Of a stretch of 64,000 nt of DNA, positions 33,076 to 44,699 are shown one piece after another. Below the pieces are notes generated by a model. That model saw only the letters and a list, made by a program, of their open reading frames with translations. It had not been told where the DNA came from and made no database searches. Within the stretch, counting starts at the first letter, position 1. Each line of letters opens with the position of its first letter. A program made the translations under genes and the position numbers. Location: NCBI GenBank assembly GCA_021234155.1, contig JAJEKV010000005.1, positions 11,282,572-11,346,571 of the forward strand. The letters run 5' to 3'. This DNA comes from Isoetes taiwanensis. Its lineage: Eukaryota; Streptophyta; Lycopodiopsida; Isoetales; Isoetaceae.

Positions 33076-33933
33076 CTAGGCCAATTGACTACGAGTGTGA
33101 TGGAAGTGAGCTACTTTGGCGCTTCTTGGAGGTCGGGTGGTCTTCTGGCCACGGAACTTGGTCCCCAGGGCAATGTCGACGTTCTGAGTCCATTGGCAGA
33201 GCCAAATCGCGATTTCGGAGAGGGGAGGTCGCCCGTCCTTATTGATATAAGCACTAACAGAACCTGTTTGCTTACAATACCACATCTTCTCAAGCGCATC
33301 ACGAGCATCATGCTGAGGTGCATACTCCTCAATAAAGTACTTCCTAAAATCGGACTAGGTATTTACCTCCTTCTTCATGGTAGGACCATTCCACCAACTA
33401 TAGGCGTCCGATTTCAGCCGCATCTGCGCAATAAGCAATCGCGCCTTATCACCTTTATTAGTAGCCTCAAAAAAGGTCTCTAGCTTGTCAATCCAAGCCA
33501 TCGCCTCCTCAGCAGTGCCCTTCCCATCCCAATCCGGGATCTTTGTGCGCTCGAGGCTACGGATGTCCTCCTTGCTCAATCCGGAACTCTTCAGTGACTG
33601 TTCCACAGTAGCACTAGTACCAGGTACATCCGAGTCCACCACCACAACTGCCAGAGACTTTCCCTTCTCTGCAGACTTCCCTAGGCCATCCGTGCCAGCA
33701 AGGGTCTCCAATACAGTTCTCATAGCAGTCCGAGTGTCCAATACAGCCTTGAGGCTCTGCTGCACACCCAGCAAGTTCTCGCCCCACTTCGTCTGCATGG
33801 TCTCCAGGTTCTTCTGGATTTCCTGTTCGCGAGCAGCTAGCCCTCATACAACAGGTTCCTCCTCCATAGGAGTCGCCTGTCCTGCTACAGTACGTGCGCC
33901 TGCACTTGTCTCGCCGTGTTCCATCTCAGCTAC
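33076..33933 (-). pseudogene. Gypsy-2 Gag, truncated
   Basis: The minus-strand frame 33355-33798 runs from WGENLLGVQQSLKAVLDTR through KIPDWDGKGTAEEAMAWIDK and SDAYSWWNG, the N-terminal Gag pattern. After an in-frame TAG (33355-33357) it continues SDFRKYFIEEYAPQHDA and SVSAYINK, the Gag core, to about 33240 and then degenerates. An upstream methionine near 33930 (MEHGET) is possible. No zinc knuckle or pol remains. Confidence 0.8.
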
Positions 33934-33953
33934 TCAAGGTCCAAGCCACAACT

Positions 33954-33971
33954 TAGGCTCTGATACCACTG
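33954..33971 (-). promoter_or_regulatory. Primer-binding site of gypsy-2
   Basis: The plus strand reads GGCTCTGATACCACTG, the complement of CAGTGGTATCAGAGCC. It lies next to TGTTACGAACC, the LTR edge. Confidence 0.85.
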
Positions 33972-35570
33972 TTACGAACCAAAATTTTAGTACCAAAAAT
34001 TTCGATTTGTATTCACATCAACCATCAGAGTACACAGAACAAGTACTGCCTTCCACGAGGCTATATACATGAGAACCACGTATACAGATAACAAGATGAC
34101 AACACAAGATAACTAAATGTACACGTACGCTCCGTCAGCTATCAAACAGCCTGCACAAGCTTCCACGTCTTAGCAACATGCATAAGAGTTATCCAACAGT
34201 GTCAGTATGAAGCAATGACTGACGGACTGCAAGTACACACATATGGAATCCACCACACCCACCATAGCATCTGCCAAGCAGACACACCCCACCATATCTA
34301 GACAGTACGTCGTCTAGAACCCCCCACTGGTGGATCCAGTGTCGGAAGAAACTGCAGGCATTATAAGGACCCAGGCTACTCGACTGTTGGTTCCGCAGCG
34401 ACAAGCTTTATCTCACAAGTACCGTTGTTCCTATTTAGACAAGCTACGCTTATCTATAACTATGCCATGCATAAAACTCCCACAGATAGATACTCGAGGC
34501 ACCTGCCCTCGTATCGCCGGGACATATTTACAGGATTCTTGCTTTCACTAGACTGTTGATGTTAATATAGTGTCGTCCCATACCAACACCATATCGCATC
34601 GTACTAGCACTTACAAGATCCCTTTAAGGCGAGCATTACACTATGGCAACACTCACTGAGGGTATTCAAAGGAGAAGTCTTAGCAGCTTTAAAATAACTG
34701 CAATGACAAGCAGCGCCCTCACGGTTGCTATGGCAACCAACTGCTTCGTCACAACAGGGTAAGGCCCTAAGCTGCCTCGGCTTCAATACCGGATTTCCAG
34801 AAAGGGACGGTTAAGCAATTCTTAGGATAGGAGATGAGTTCCTGGCGTTTCCAGACTCTTACTGTTCCAGTTTATCATGGAGCTTATAAATCACTAGTAG
34901 TTCTTACTCTACTATAATCCCTGTAGCATATTTGCCCAAGGGCAATACTGAAATGCATCCAGCTCAGGCTTACAAGGTATAAGCTCCCTGCCACAATTCC
35001 AGTACAGCAACGTCTCCACCAGAACTCTCCTTTCGGATTGCCCCCACCTTTACTCTTAATTACGACCTCTTCCTTTAAATCGGTCTGCTCTAGTTGCTTC
35101 CTTCTGCAACAAAATCCGGCAGCTGTAGTCTTCCCCTGACTTGTTGCTTGGTTCTATGACCAATCCGGCCTCCTTTTGTCTGTAACAGACTGCCCTCCTC
35201 TTCTCTGTGTCAAATCTGGCTGCCTGCTCCTTAATCTAATCTGCTGCCAACGTGGCAAGGCCACGTGGCGACCACCCAGAAGTCAGGTGGGTTTGCCGGA
35301 TAGCAGGTCCGGCCTGCTGCCAAGGCCGTTCAGGCTGCCGATACAGCAACAGGGTGGCATCCCCGATTTAAGGGGTGCTCACCCTTTTAAAAGCAATGGT
35401 TTATAAAACCATTAAAGGTATTTCTTACCTTAGCTTAATATAATACCATATATATTGCCTTGTTGTTATTTATTCCAAATAGATAAGCTCTTATTGGCCA
35501 AGGTTATTCCCATAGCCATGGAACAAGGCAATCAAGTCCCTTAGTCTGTCCGGCCAAACGTACCACAACA
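33971..35570 (-). repeat. Long LTR-like region of gypsy-2 (right boundary uncertain)
   Basis: Starts TGTTACGAACC beside the primer site. I see no gene in the next 1.6 kb, only moderately GC-rich sequence. A candidate CCACAACA end occurs near 35570. No second LTR is in the window to confirm it. Confidence 0.4.
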
Positions 35571-36896
35571 ACTTAGACTAGGCGACATGCGACCATTACC
35601 CATCTATGGGTCAATCATAGAATATTCTATTATGCCAAACATTATCATGCATGCAAAATTTCAAACAATGGTCTGTAAAAATATTAAGGCATAACAAAAG
35701 GTCAGAGCCAGATTGCCAAGAAGAGACTGAAACAGGGGATTATGAAACGAAAGAATTGCTTATAGAGATTTTCAAGGGCTTTGGGCACAAGAACTGATCG
35801 AGATTTCTCAGTTAGAGACTGGTTTGACTGACAGCTGCTTGAATTTGCCTTCCTTGCTTCCGGAATCCATAGGTTACTTGAAGCAATCTGATTACTTGCT
35901 ATTGTGACTTTTTTGATCTTGTGCCCAAGACATCAGAGCTTGGGAATCCTTTGAATGACTGTATGATGATTCTATAAATGAAAATCTGATCTTTGGCAAT
36001 ATAATTATGTTCAAATTGGATTTCTCATTCCAAATAAGGTAAACTATAGAGGTAAAAGTGATATATGAAGATAATTTGTTTGTTTAAAGCATACCATATT
36101 ACAGGTTGCATCAGATTCTGCTCTATGGATTAATATCAACATAGAAATTAGATTAAATTGCCCTTAGTGCCAATCTGTATGTTGCATTTGGCAAGTGTTA
36201 TCAAAACAAACAGAAAACACTAAAACTCAGGAAAAACTCAGAACATGATTCGCAATAGCATGCCTTCCATATTTGCAGTCTATCGCATCTTTGGTTCAAT
36301 AAATCTTTCAGCTTTGGATATTGTAGCCGCAATTTTGATCAAATAAATTGTTCTCCCTTGCTTGCAGACTTCTGAAAAGTGTTAAGAATTGTCAAAACTT
36401 AACAAAAAAAAGTATAAATTGATCGACAAAAAATCTGCTTGCTGTTTTAGCTTGTAACAGTCTGTTTGCAAAGAAATTGAATTCTAATCCTTGTGTGCAG
36501 ACCTGTCAGAAATAGAATCAAGTGACAGAACTAAAAAAAGATCCATATCCTTTGATCTACAAAAATTTGCTCACTGCCGGGGATATTGACTTATTTTTTA
36601 CTTGGTCAAGAGTGCAAATTTGAGTGACCTTTGCTAATCTATTGGCATCTGACCTTAGGCCCCAGATTCTTTGAGATTTTAAGCAGCCTTTTGAATTGGA
36701 ATCATGATAAAATCTTATCCTGCTTGCAAATGTCATCATTTTTGCTGAGGCATCCTTTTTGCTGTTTTGGGAAAGCAATACTAATCCTGTGTTTAAGCTT
36801 TCTTTCTGCAATTTTCTTGCACAGAGTGGTTAAGTAAAGCAACCTGGAGGTTCTAAGCCGTTGAGGTTGAAGGTTGGCCAGGAACACTTCAACAAC
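35571..36896. other. No gene seen
   Basis: AT-rich sequence with several TTGTGCCCAAG / CTTGGGCACAAG-like motifs (35783 and 35920, inverted) and no supported reading frame. Confidence 0.5.
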
Positions 36897-39240
36897 ATTC
36901 AACAAAGAAATCCGAGTATAAGGTAACACTAATGTAGAAATAGTTAATTGCTTGTGTTCAGTGTAATACAAAGTATGGATGTTGTAAAAACCAACCAAGA
37001 ACAGTACTCAATATAGAAAGACGACCACAGTAGGGAAAAAAATCGCTGCAACACATAGGAGAACAGTTAGAAAGGCTTGTACATAATTCATCAACTATCC
37101 CTTTTATCCAAGGCTTATTGGTCTCACCTAAAAAGTACAATAAATCCATACGCTTCAATTATCATTCCTAAGACTGCTCAACCAAAGAGAACAAGCAGAA
37201 AATCCACAATGAAAGAGATTGAGCCGTACATAAACAGAAAAATCTGTTATCAGCCTGTTTGAATATTAGGCAACCAATTCTTTAAATAATGTAAAAATGG
37301 ACCTTGTAATTATGACGTTTTGAGAAAAACAAAAGTGTAGATCTTGGTCCAATTGTGAGTGTCACAGTAGACAAAAAGAGTATCTGCCAAACACATCACC
37401 AAGATGTCACCCACTTCAGATGAATAGTTGCAAATCACACTCAAGCACAAAAAAAAGCCGACAAATGACCTGAGGTTCCCATACAACACTGAAAATCCTC
37501 AAGACAGAGTTGCTGCAAGAGGACATCCTGTAGCAACATACTGGAGAGGAAGGAGGGAGAGGGACGAGCATGGCAGGAATTTTGCTGACATGCCGTGGAG
37601 TTGAGTGACGGGGTTCTTACATTGCCGAAGCATATCAAGCAGATTAAACAGGAATACTTGTCTTGCAAACAATAAAAAAACTGCATATAATTCAAACAAA
37701 ATAGCAAAGGAGTTGGTCTTTAAGATTTAAAGCTAAAGGATGCCTGCATTGCGTCCAAAGACAGACAACTAGATATAGATATTTTAATTAGAAAAATAGG
37801 CTATGATAGATATTGGCCATCAAGTTCCTTCCCACACACACTCTTTCAAAAACATAGATAGGACAATCAGAGGCATGTACAAACAAATCCATGCACCACA
37901 GCCATTAAAATGTTGGTTTTTATTTGTGAATTAGAAATAAATTTGAATTCATGCTTGTTATGCATTAAATAAAGAAATCCGAGTATAAGGTAACATTGAT
38001 GTAGAAATAGTTAATTGCTTGTGTTCAGTCAGTGAAGTAGTTCATACCAATACAAAGTATGGCTATTGTAAAAACCAACCAAGAACAGGTACTCTATACA
38101 GAAAAACGACTACAGTAGGGAAAAAACCGCTGCAACACGTAGGAGAACAGTTAGAAAGGCTTGTACATAATTCATCAACTATCCCTTTTATCCAAGGCTT
38201 ATTGGTCTCACCTAAAAAGTACAATAAATCCATATGCTTCAATTATCATTCCTAAGATTGCTCAACCAAAGAGAACAAGCAGAAAATCCACAATGAAAGA
38301 GATTGAGCCGTACATAAACAGAAAAATCAGTTATCCGCCTATTTGGATATCAGGCAATCAATTCTTTAAATAATGTAAAAATGGACCTTGTAATTACGAC
38401 GTTTTGAGAAAAACAAAAGCGTAGATCTTGGTCCAATTGTGAGTGTCACCCTAGACAAAAAGAGTATCTGCCAAACACATCACAAGATGTCAGCCATTTC
38501 AGACGAATAGTTGTAAATCACACTCAAGCACAAAAAAAAAGCTGACAAATGACCTGAGGTTCCCATACAACACCGAAAATCCATAAGACAGAGTTGCTGC
38601 AAGAGGACATCCTGTAGCAACATACTGGAAAGGAAGGGGGGAGAGGGGCGAGCATGGCAGGAATTTTGCTGACGTGGCGTGGAAGGTTGAGTGATGGGGT
38701 GCTTACATTGCCGAAGTATATCAACCACATTAAACAGTAACCCTTTTGGAAACGATAAAAAAACAGCATATAATTCAAACAAAACAACAAAAAAGTTGGT
38801 CTCTAAGATTTAAAGCTAAAGGATGCTTGCACTGCGTCCAAAGATAAACAACTAGATATAGATATTTTAATTAGAAAAATAGGCTATGATAGATATTGGC
38901 CATCAAGTTCCTCCCCACACAAACTCTTTCAAAAACATAGGGCAATCAGAGGCATGTACAAACAAGTCCATGCACCACAGCCATTAAAATGTTGGTTTTC
39001 ATTTGTAAATTAGAAATAAATTTGAGTTCATACTTGTTATGCATTCAACAAAGAAATCCGAGTATAAGGTAAGACTGATGTAGAAATAGTTAATCTGCTT
39101 GTGTGTAGTGAAGTAGTTCATACCGATACAAAGTATGGATGTTGTAACCAAGAACAAGTACTCTATATAGAAAAACGACCACAGTAGGTAAAAAAAACCA
39201 CTGCAACACAATGGAGAACCGTTAGAAAGGCTTATACATA
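36897..39240 (+). repeat. Tandem duplication: two 1.07-kb copies and a partial third
   Basis: Units begin CAACAAAGAAATCCGAGTATAAGG-like at about 36897, 37970 and 39046. Copies 1 and 2 are collinear over about 1070 bp, including CCCTTTTATCCAAGGCTTATTGG, CTCAACCAAAGAGAACAAGC and CAAATGACCTGAGGTTCCC. The third stops after about 190 bp. Short minus-strand frames of about 88-100 codons in each copy (37441-37707 and 38480-38790) differ by frameshifts, so I do not call them genes. Confidence 0.9.
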
Positions 39241-39484
39241 CTTAAACAAAAAAATCGGTTATCAGCTCTTGCTCTTGATAGAACGAAAATGCATGGTATT
39301 TTCAAGCACAAAATAAGGGTGTGTCTGGTATCAAAGGGAATATTCATGTCATGAAAGTGAGAAATCCAAGCTGGACGACATGTCATCGATCCGCAGCAGT
39401 TCCCGCCAAAAATTCGTCTCCGCCGTTCTTGATATAAAGCTTTAGTTTGTGTATTAGTTCTGGTTTTAGATTTTAGATCCGGCT

Positions 39485-40045
39485 ATGGCGAGCGTGGGAG
39501 GTGTGAAGCGGATAAGGGCATGGGACGGCTGTGACGATCTCGAGGAGCTAAAAGCCATTCTGGCGGAGAAGGAAGAGCAGATCGAGATCTCCAAGAAGCA
39601 AACTGAATCGCTTTTGGAAGAGCTCAAGAAATCCAAGGCTGCAGAGCCAGCCAAAAAGCAGAGAACCGATGATGAACCCGTACGCAAGAGCACGGATTCC
39701 GCCAAGAAGCTTCGAACCAATATCCGGCAGCAGGTTCTTAAGCAAATGGAGTACAGTAGCGCTTTAAAATGTAGGTCAAAAAGTATTTCTGTTGAAATAA
39801 TGCAGCTTTCTGAATCCGATTTAAAATCCATTTTGGGTGATGCTGTTTTCTCAAAAGCATCCCAAGGATCTAAGCTTATCAAAGTGCAGGCTACTGAAGA
39901 TGATGTGGGTAAAATTTTTGACTGCAACTTCTCCAAAAAGCTCCGCTATGGCGCTGCACTCGTTCTTGATGATGGTCTCACTTTTATTTACCACACAGAG
40001 ACCTCTATTCTGACCATTGCAGGCTCCTTTAGGATGACCAAATGA
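39485..40045 (+). CDS. Unknown 186-residue protein with N-terminal coiled coil
   Basis: Single intronless frame from ATG 39485 (MASVGGVKRIRAWDG) to TGA. Residues about 17-55 are Glu/Lys/Leu-rich with heptad spacing (ELKAILAEKEEQIEISKKQ). A basic stretch AKKQR (about 57) and KKLR (about 75) could be a nuclear signal. The C-terminal half (VEIMQLSESDLKSIL ... GKIFDCNFSKKLRYGAALVL ... IAGSFRMTK) looks like a small compact domain that I do not recognise. The frame is clean and codon use is ordinary, so it is probably expressed. Upstream sequence has no obvious TATA box. GAACTT-rich 3' sequence follows the stop. Confidence 0.65.
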   Translation: MASVGGVKRIRAWDGCDDLEELKAILAEKEEQIEISKKQTESLLEELKKSKAAEPAKKQRTDDEPVRKSTDSAKKLRTNIRQQVLKQMEYSSALKCRSKSISVEIMQLSESDLKSILGDAVFSKASQGSKLIKVQATEDDVGKIFDCNFSKKLRYGAALVLDDGLTFIYHTETSILTIAGSFRMTK

Positions 40046-40903
40046 TAAAACTAACTTATGGTTTTTGTATATAAAGTGGGCTCTAAAATACTCCATTTTG
40101 TTTGAGCTCCATTGCTGTCTATGTTCCTTTTAACATCTATGTACAATTTTCGGCTAATCAAATTTTCTGTGAACTATGATACCACCGTGGTTGCTATTTC
40201 ATTTATTAGTTCACTCTGTCTAATGGATTACTTTCTGTGTTTTACATTTTTTCTGCAAGTATTCCACTACGGCATCTATTTTATCAATGAAAATTTCTGG
40301 GGCCCATTTCGAGCCTTGGTTTGCTCATATCAGGAGCTAAAGAACCTTCTAGCATGGCATAGATATGCCAGAATTGACTGCTGTTTTGAGAATTAAATTT
40401 GAAGTTGAAAAGGCTGTTTCAAGCTAAGTTCGTTGGTGAAATATACAAATTGGACTGGCCTTTGAATCTCCATTTCAGTATTAACACCGATCTACACTTA
40501 AATTGCTACAGATCATTACCGTGCTGTTCTATACCGCAACGCTCTTCCCAGCAATGTGGAAAATGCAAGGGAATTCTATGTAAATGAACGGCTTTATCCC
40601 CAGCTTTCATATTCATAGTTTCTAGTGGCAAATTCCATAATGTAGAAAAATAACTCACAGCTGAAGCCTTGAGAAGGAACCATACCCGGGCTATGGTGAT
40701 TGTGGACGCAGACCAGGCTATAAAGGAAATCGCATTGCGAGTTCTGCATTGGAATTGCGCCTTCAGCTGCAGCAAGACTTCAGCAGGATTGGAATTGGAT
40801 AAGTTGTCCTGCATTACAGCCCCTAATTTTCACACCTGCTATACATGCCGCTAAGAAATCGATCAAATTATCTTGCGCCCGAATTTGGTTAGACTCCCAA
40901 TAA
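40046..40903. other. 3' flank without a supported gene
   Basis: AT-rich. Short open frames on both strands (40112-40396, 40506-40814) lack motifs. Confidence 0.5.
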
Positions 40904-41008
40904 TGGAAACCTCCCCAATTTTCCTATATGGAAACCTCGAGCTTACCTCCCCAGCTTTCCATAGAAGCTTGGGGAGGTTTCCAAATGGGAAAATTGGGGA
41001 GGTTTCCA
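40904..41008. repeat. 105-bp foldback with nested arms
   Basis: TGGAAACCTCCCCAATTTTCC (outer left) is the exact reverse complement of the right end. Inside it a second copy of GGAAACCTC-AGCTT pairs with AAGCTTGGGGAGGTTTCC. The loop is about 25 bases. It could be a small foldback transposon or a hairpin-RNA precursor. Confidence 0.85.
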
Positions 41009-41432
41009 CTTCGATTATAATTTTTTTAGCGGAGAGATCCACTCCTCATAAATGCAAAGAATTTAAGATCCACGGCAAAATTAGATTGCCCTTTCACGGA
41101 TTTCGTAGGGGAACTTCTATTTGGAGCTTTTCAAGTTTGTTTTCTGTTTGATGCAAAGCGTTGATTCTTGATTCTGAGGACTGAAGGCTGGGGGTACGCA
41201 AATCGATTTTGGAGTTTTGCATGTTGGATGATCTAATTTTGTGTTTTTGCATAGCAGATATTTGTATTTAGAGCTATGAAGCTAGCTCCGAAGCAAGCGG
41301 CAAGAGAAACCGTGATGATCAAACCCTTCCGTCTGGTATTCTTCTGTAACCATGGATATTTTTCTGTAACCTATAACCCTGTATTATTAACAATTTTCGT
41401 GGATACATCTTATAGAAATAGAACCCGGACAT

Positions 41433-42009
41433 TCATGGCCTGCAAAACCGGACTTTCTGTAACCTGTAACCCGTAACCAAAACAGTGGCCAGGTCAATCA
41501 GCCGTTTGATATCAGCTGACATCTGCCGCTGCTGCTGGGGCGATATAAAATAAAAACAATTGTCAATTTCATCGCCGTTGCTGCTAGAATGATCTCTGCT
41601 ATTGGTGCCGCTGCTACTGCCTGTACTGCTACTGTTATAACCACTGCTATTGTCGTCGCTGCTTGCAATATTAGCATAGATAGTAGGTTTAGAATAAATA
41701 TCCCTTTTAAGTTCACACAATTCCAGGCAGATTTTCGAGAAATTTGGTCGCTTATTAGGTATCCTTTGGCAACAACGGTGAATCAGATCCTGAAGATCTT
41801 TGGGGCATCTGGATGCTGGTAGATCCGGATTCTTTGCCTATCTGTAGCATGATATCTATAGCTATTACCTGAGCAAATGGACCAGGGCTTTCTTCTAAAT
41901 ATTTTTTCAGATCTGTTTCCATCAGTTCAGTAACACAGTAAACTGAACGTCCTGGCTGCATGGATCCATAGTCCAAATTAGGGTTAGCATTTTCACACCA
42001 ACCAAACAT
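41433..42009 (-). pseudogene. Relic of a plant TKL-type protein kinase C-terminal half
   Basis: The minus strand first encodes VYCVTELMETDLKKYL, the hinge and helix-D region, and AIDIMLQIG, where helix E begins. It then jumps, in another frame near 41840, to NPDLPASRCPKDLQDL and CCQRIPNKRPNFSKICLEL, which is subdomain XI with its conserved Arg. The catalytic loop, DFG and APE segments are missing, so a deletion of over 100 codons plus a frameshift destroyed it. A Ser/Asn/Gly-rich tail follows to 41433. Kinases with this RPNFS-x-x-C-x-x-L ending are common in mosses, lycophytes and ferns. Confidence 0.7.
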
Positions 42010-43200
42010 CTGTAACAGGTGGGGATGAGTATTGGTTTTGTTCTCTCTCTCCCTCGGATTCTAGATCAGAGCATATTTTGAGTCTATAACCATTGTAAAA
42101 TTGGGTGTCAGATTGTGTGTAAAATTGGGTGTAAAATTGTCAGTTTGGGTGTAAAATTGTGTTGAGTTGTTATCAGATCTATAAGATTATTTCTAAGTTT
42201 TGATCCTTGCTCGTGTTACTGTGACTTCAGATGTCCTCCAGTCTTGTGTTGGGTTGTTAGAACAAAGCAAGAGATCACAAATTCATACCTAAATTTGCAA
42301 ATTTTGGCAGGTTTAACTCTTGAACCAGCAGAAATCTGGAGCCCAGCGGAAGGGGAAATCTGAAGCCCAGCGGAAGGGGAGATTTCCATTCCAAAGATTC
42401 CAGCACAGGATTTCTGATCGCAAGGAAAATTGGCAAAGAAGAACCGAAGAATTATATACTTGCCACAAATAGCGTGATGTTAGGCAAGCCTACACAAGGA
42501 GATTCTCAACTTTGATATCAGGAAGTTGGCTCAGTATTATTTCTTCAAAACATGGTTTGCATTGAGATATTGTATTCTCACCAGCTCTTCTTGGCAAAAG
42601 AGCTTTGTATTACTCCTTTTTAATAATGAATTTATATAAAATTTTCAAAATTGTCGATACTGGTTTAAATTGGAATGTGAATGAATTTGTTTTGCTTTTA
42701 GGAACTTTTGGCCAGAACAAATGAATGCCAACAATCTCAAATTAAAAGAATAAAATTGATAGATATTTGATGATGTTTATTTTTATACATTTTGTCATAG
42801 CATCATTAGTTGACAAAATTGTTTCCACGTGTAAAAATACTAAAAACCTTTGGAAACCTTAATGTGGTTGACATTTACGCATCTTGGCAATATTCTGAGC
42901 TACATACAACTATCTTAATTCATATCATAAAAATATGTCTCGTAAAGACCGTGACGTGTCATCTAAAAAGTCCACATTGGCGTAGAAAAAATCCAGTTGT
43001 TCGTCTGGAATGCAAAAAGATCTATTTGTCCGCCTGGGATTGGTCTGATCATTCTAGAGAAAAATGGAACCTTGGAGCAAATCCTTGCGGATCGTTTTTA
43101 AACTGGTGCACTGGCGCCAGATTAGATGGTTAGGAACCTAATGTCCTTCTAGCATCTCTTCTCTGATATTCATCTCTTCTCCAAGTATCTGCAATGGTGA
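42010..43200. other. No gene; small local repeats
   Basis: GTGTAAAATTG repeats at 42096-42160. A 28-bp tandem repeat GAAATCTG(G/A)AGCCCAGCGGA at 42328-42388. The rest is AT-rich. Confidence 0.55.
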
Positions 43201-43201
43201 T

Positions 43202-43633
43202 TTAGGATTGAAGAGATCTCATGTTGCCATCTCTAGGAACTCTAAGAAGATGCTTGGTATGTAGAAATTGAGGTTGGTGATCCGAGTTGGAAGCGCCTTC
43301 ATCACTTGTGACAAAACAGTTATCCCAGAATTCAGAATTTGGATTGGAAACATAGAACCTGTCCAATGCATAGTAGATTCTGGCCTGATGCTTTTGTTTA
43401 TTAGACCATATATAGTTCGAGGTAGAAGAGGGAATGTAGATCAAAGCAGAGTCACTGATCATATTATCCCAATTAATTCTCTCATTGGAGGTCATATTAA
43501 TTCTGTTACCAAGTTTCATATCCCAGACTGGTGTGTTATTGAAATCTCCAGCAAGAATCCAATCAGTAGAAGGGTTGCTCATAATCATGGAGGTTAGTAA
43601 GAAGATAAGTCTACCATTTTTTATTTGCAACTA
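43202..43633 (-). pseudogene. LINE endonuclease fragment (L1-like)
   Basis: One open frame encodes WILAGDFNNTPVWDMK, TSNYIWSNKQKHQAR, YALDRFYVS and SNSDHQP, that is the GDFN, substrate-loop and SDH motifs of an exonuclease-endonuclease-phosphatase domain. Nothing of the flanking LINE is recognisable; it ends 20 residues after SDH. The frame is long for a relic, so the fragment is fairly young or lucky. Confidence 0.8.
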
Positions 43634-43825
43634 AGCTTCCAATATCTGATGCATCTGCATGCAATGAAGCGTATCTTTATACCCTAAATTATATCTGTGA
43701 ATGCTCAATACAATTGGTAGTTTATGAGAGTTCACCCTACTCACTGTTCCAAGATAAGCAACATGAATGTTCCCTTGACTTCTAGGTTTATATCATATAT
43801 GTATTCAGATTTTTTTTTCGTGCAA

Positions 43826-43985
43826 AGGTTTTTCTCTTCAAAACCTTTCGAGGTAGGGTTTTTTAAGCCTGGTAATAATAGTTGTACTAGGCCATTCTAT
43901 GGGTCCCATTGTCCCTTGGTCATCGTGGACGTTAAAAATCTATTCAGTTCTATTCTATTCAATTCTATTCTATTCTATTCTCATG
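43826..43985 (+). mobile_element. LINE-2-type 3' end with (TTCTA)n tail
   Basis: AAGGTTTTTCTCTTCAAAACC, GAGG-AGGGTTTTTTAAGCC, GGGTCCCATTG, CGTGGACGTTAAAAATC and TTCTATTCTATTCTATTC parallel 25275-25411. The inner hairpin is kept (AAAACC with GGTTTT), but the 5' outer arm is cut away. It is a severely 5'-truncated insertion. Confidence 0.85.
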
Positions 43986-44439
43986 AGGAGGTCTATTGTC
44001 CAAGTTAGGCATGTCTCTGGATGTACTAAAACAATGAATCTTTTGATCCTTAGCTCAAGGTGGACATGAAACATATAATCTGGCAGAATTCAAGCAAGAG
44101 AAAAAAATGGTTTGCTCAGCCAAATGCATAGTCGCAGCATTGATAACCTCTCTGATTATTTTTCTGAGATAAAGAGAGAAGAAAGTGCATTGTTGTTCCT
44201 GTAATCTGTTGTTACATTTGTGAAGATGCCCTTTTAAGAATGATCACCTAAGAATCACCTTCTAGTGAGCAATAAGATATTGAAGAGAGACGTCTGGGAC
44301 AATGCAGCAAATTATTTAGGAGATGAGAGGGTCAAGAGTTGAGAAGTTATCCAATTATGAAAATCCAGTGCTAAGCAATGCAAGTAACTTATTGTGGACA
44401 TGTTATAAGACAAGGAAGCTAGAAAGAAAGTTCATATAA

Positions 44440-44690
44440 AGGAAATCTATTGAAGGAAGATTTTGCTATGCGTCACTCCTGAAACACCATGGAAACACAC
44501 AGAGTTTTTGTGAAATCCATAGAAATTTAATTCCCTGGAATATCCTGACTGCAGCATGTGTTCATTTTGGGAATCTATATGATGCAAGATACTTATTTGA
44601 AAAAATATCTGAACGCAACATAGTATCATGAAACACCATAGTTACGTCATATGCTTAGCATGATGCTCTTGAAGTTGCATTTTAAACATA
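44440..44690 (+). pseudogene. Pentatricopeptide-repeat (PPR) relic
   Basis: One plus-strand frame gives VHFGNLYDARYLFEKI, then SERNIVS-stop-NTIVTSYA-stop-HDALEV. This is the PLS-type PPR pattern G-(N/S)-x-x-x-A-x-x-x-F-x-x-x-x-x-R-(N/D)-x-V-S-W-N, with the W codon now TGA. About one and a half motifs remain. PPR proteins bind organellar RNA; this copy is dead. Confidence 0.7.
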
Positions 44691-44699
44691 TTATTTAAA

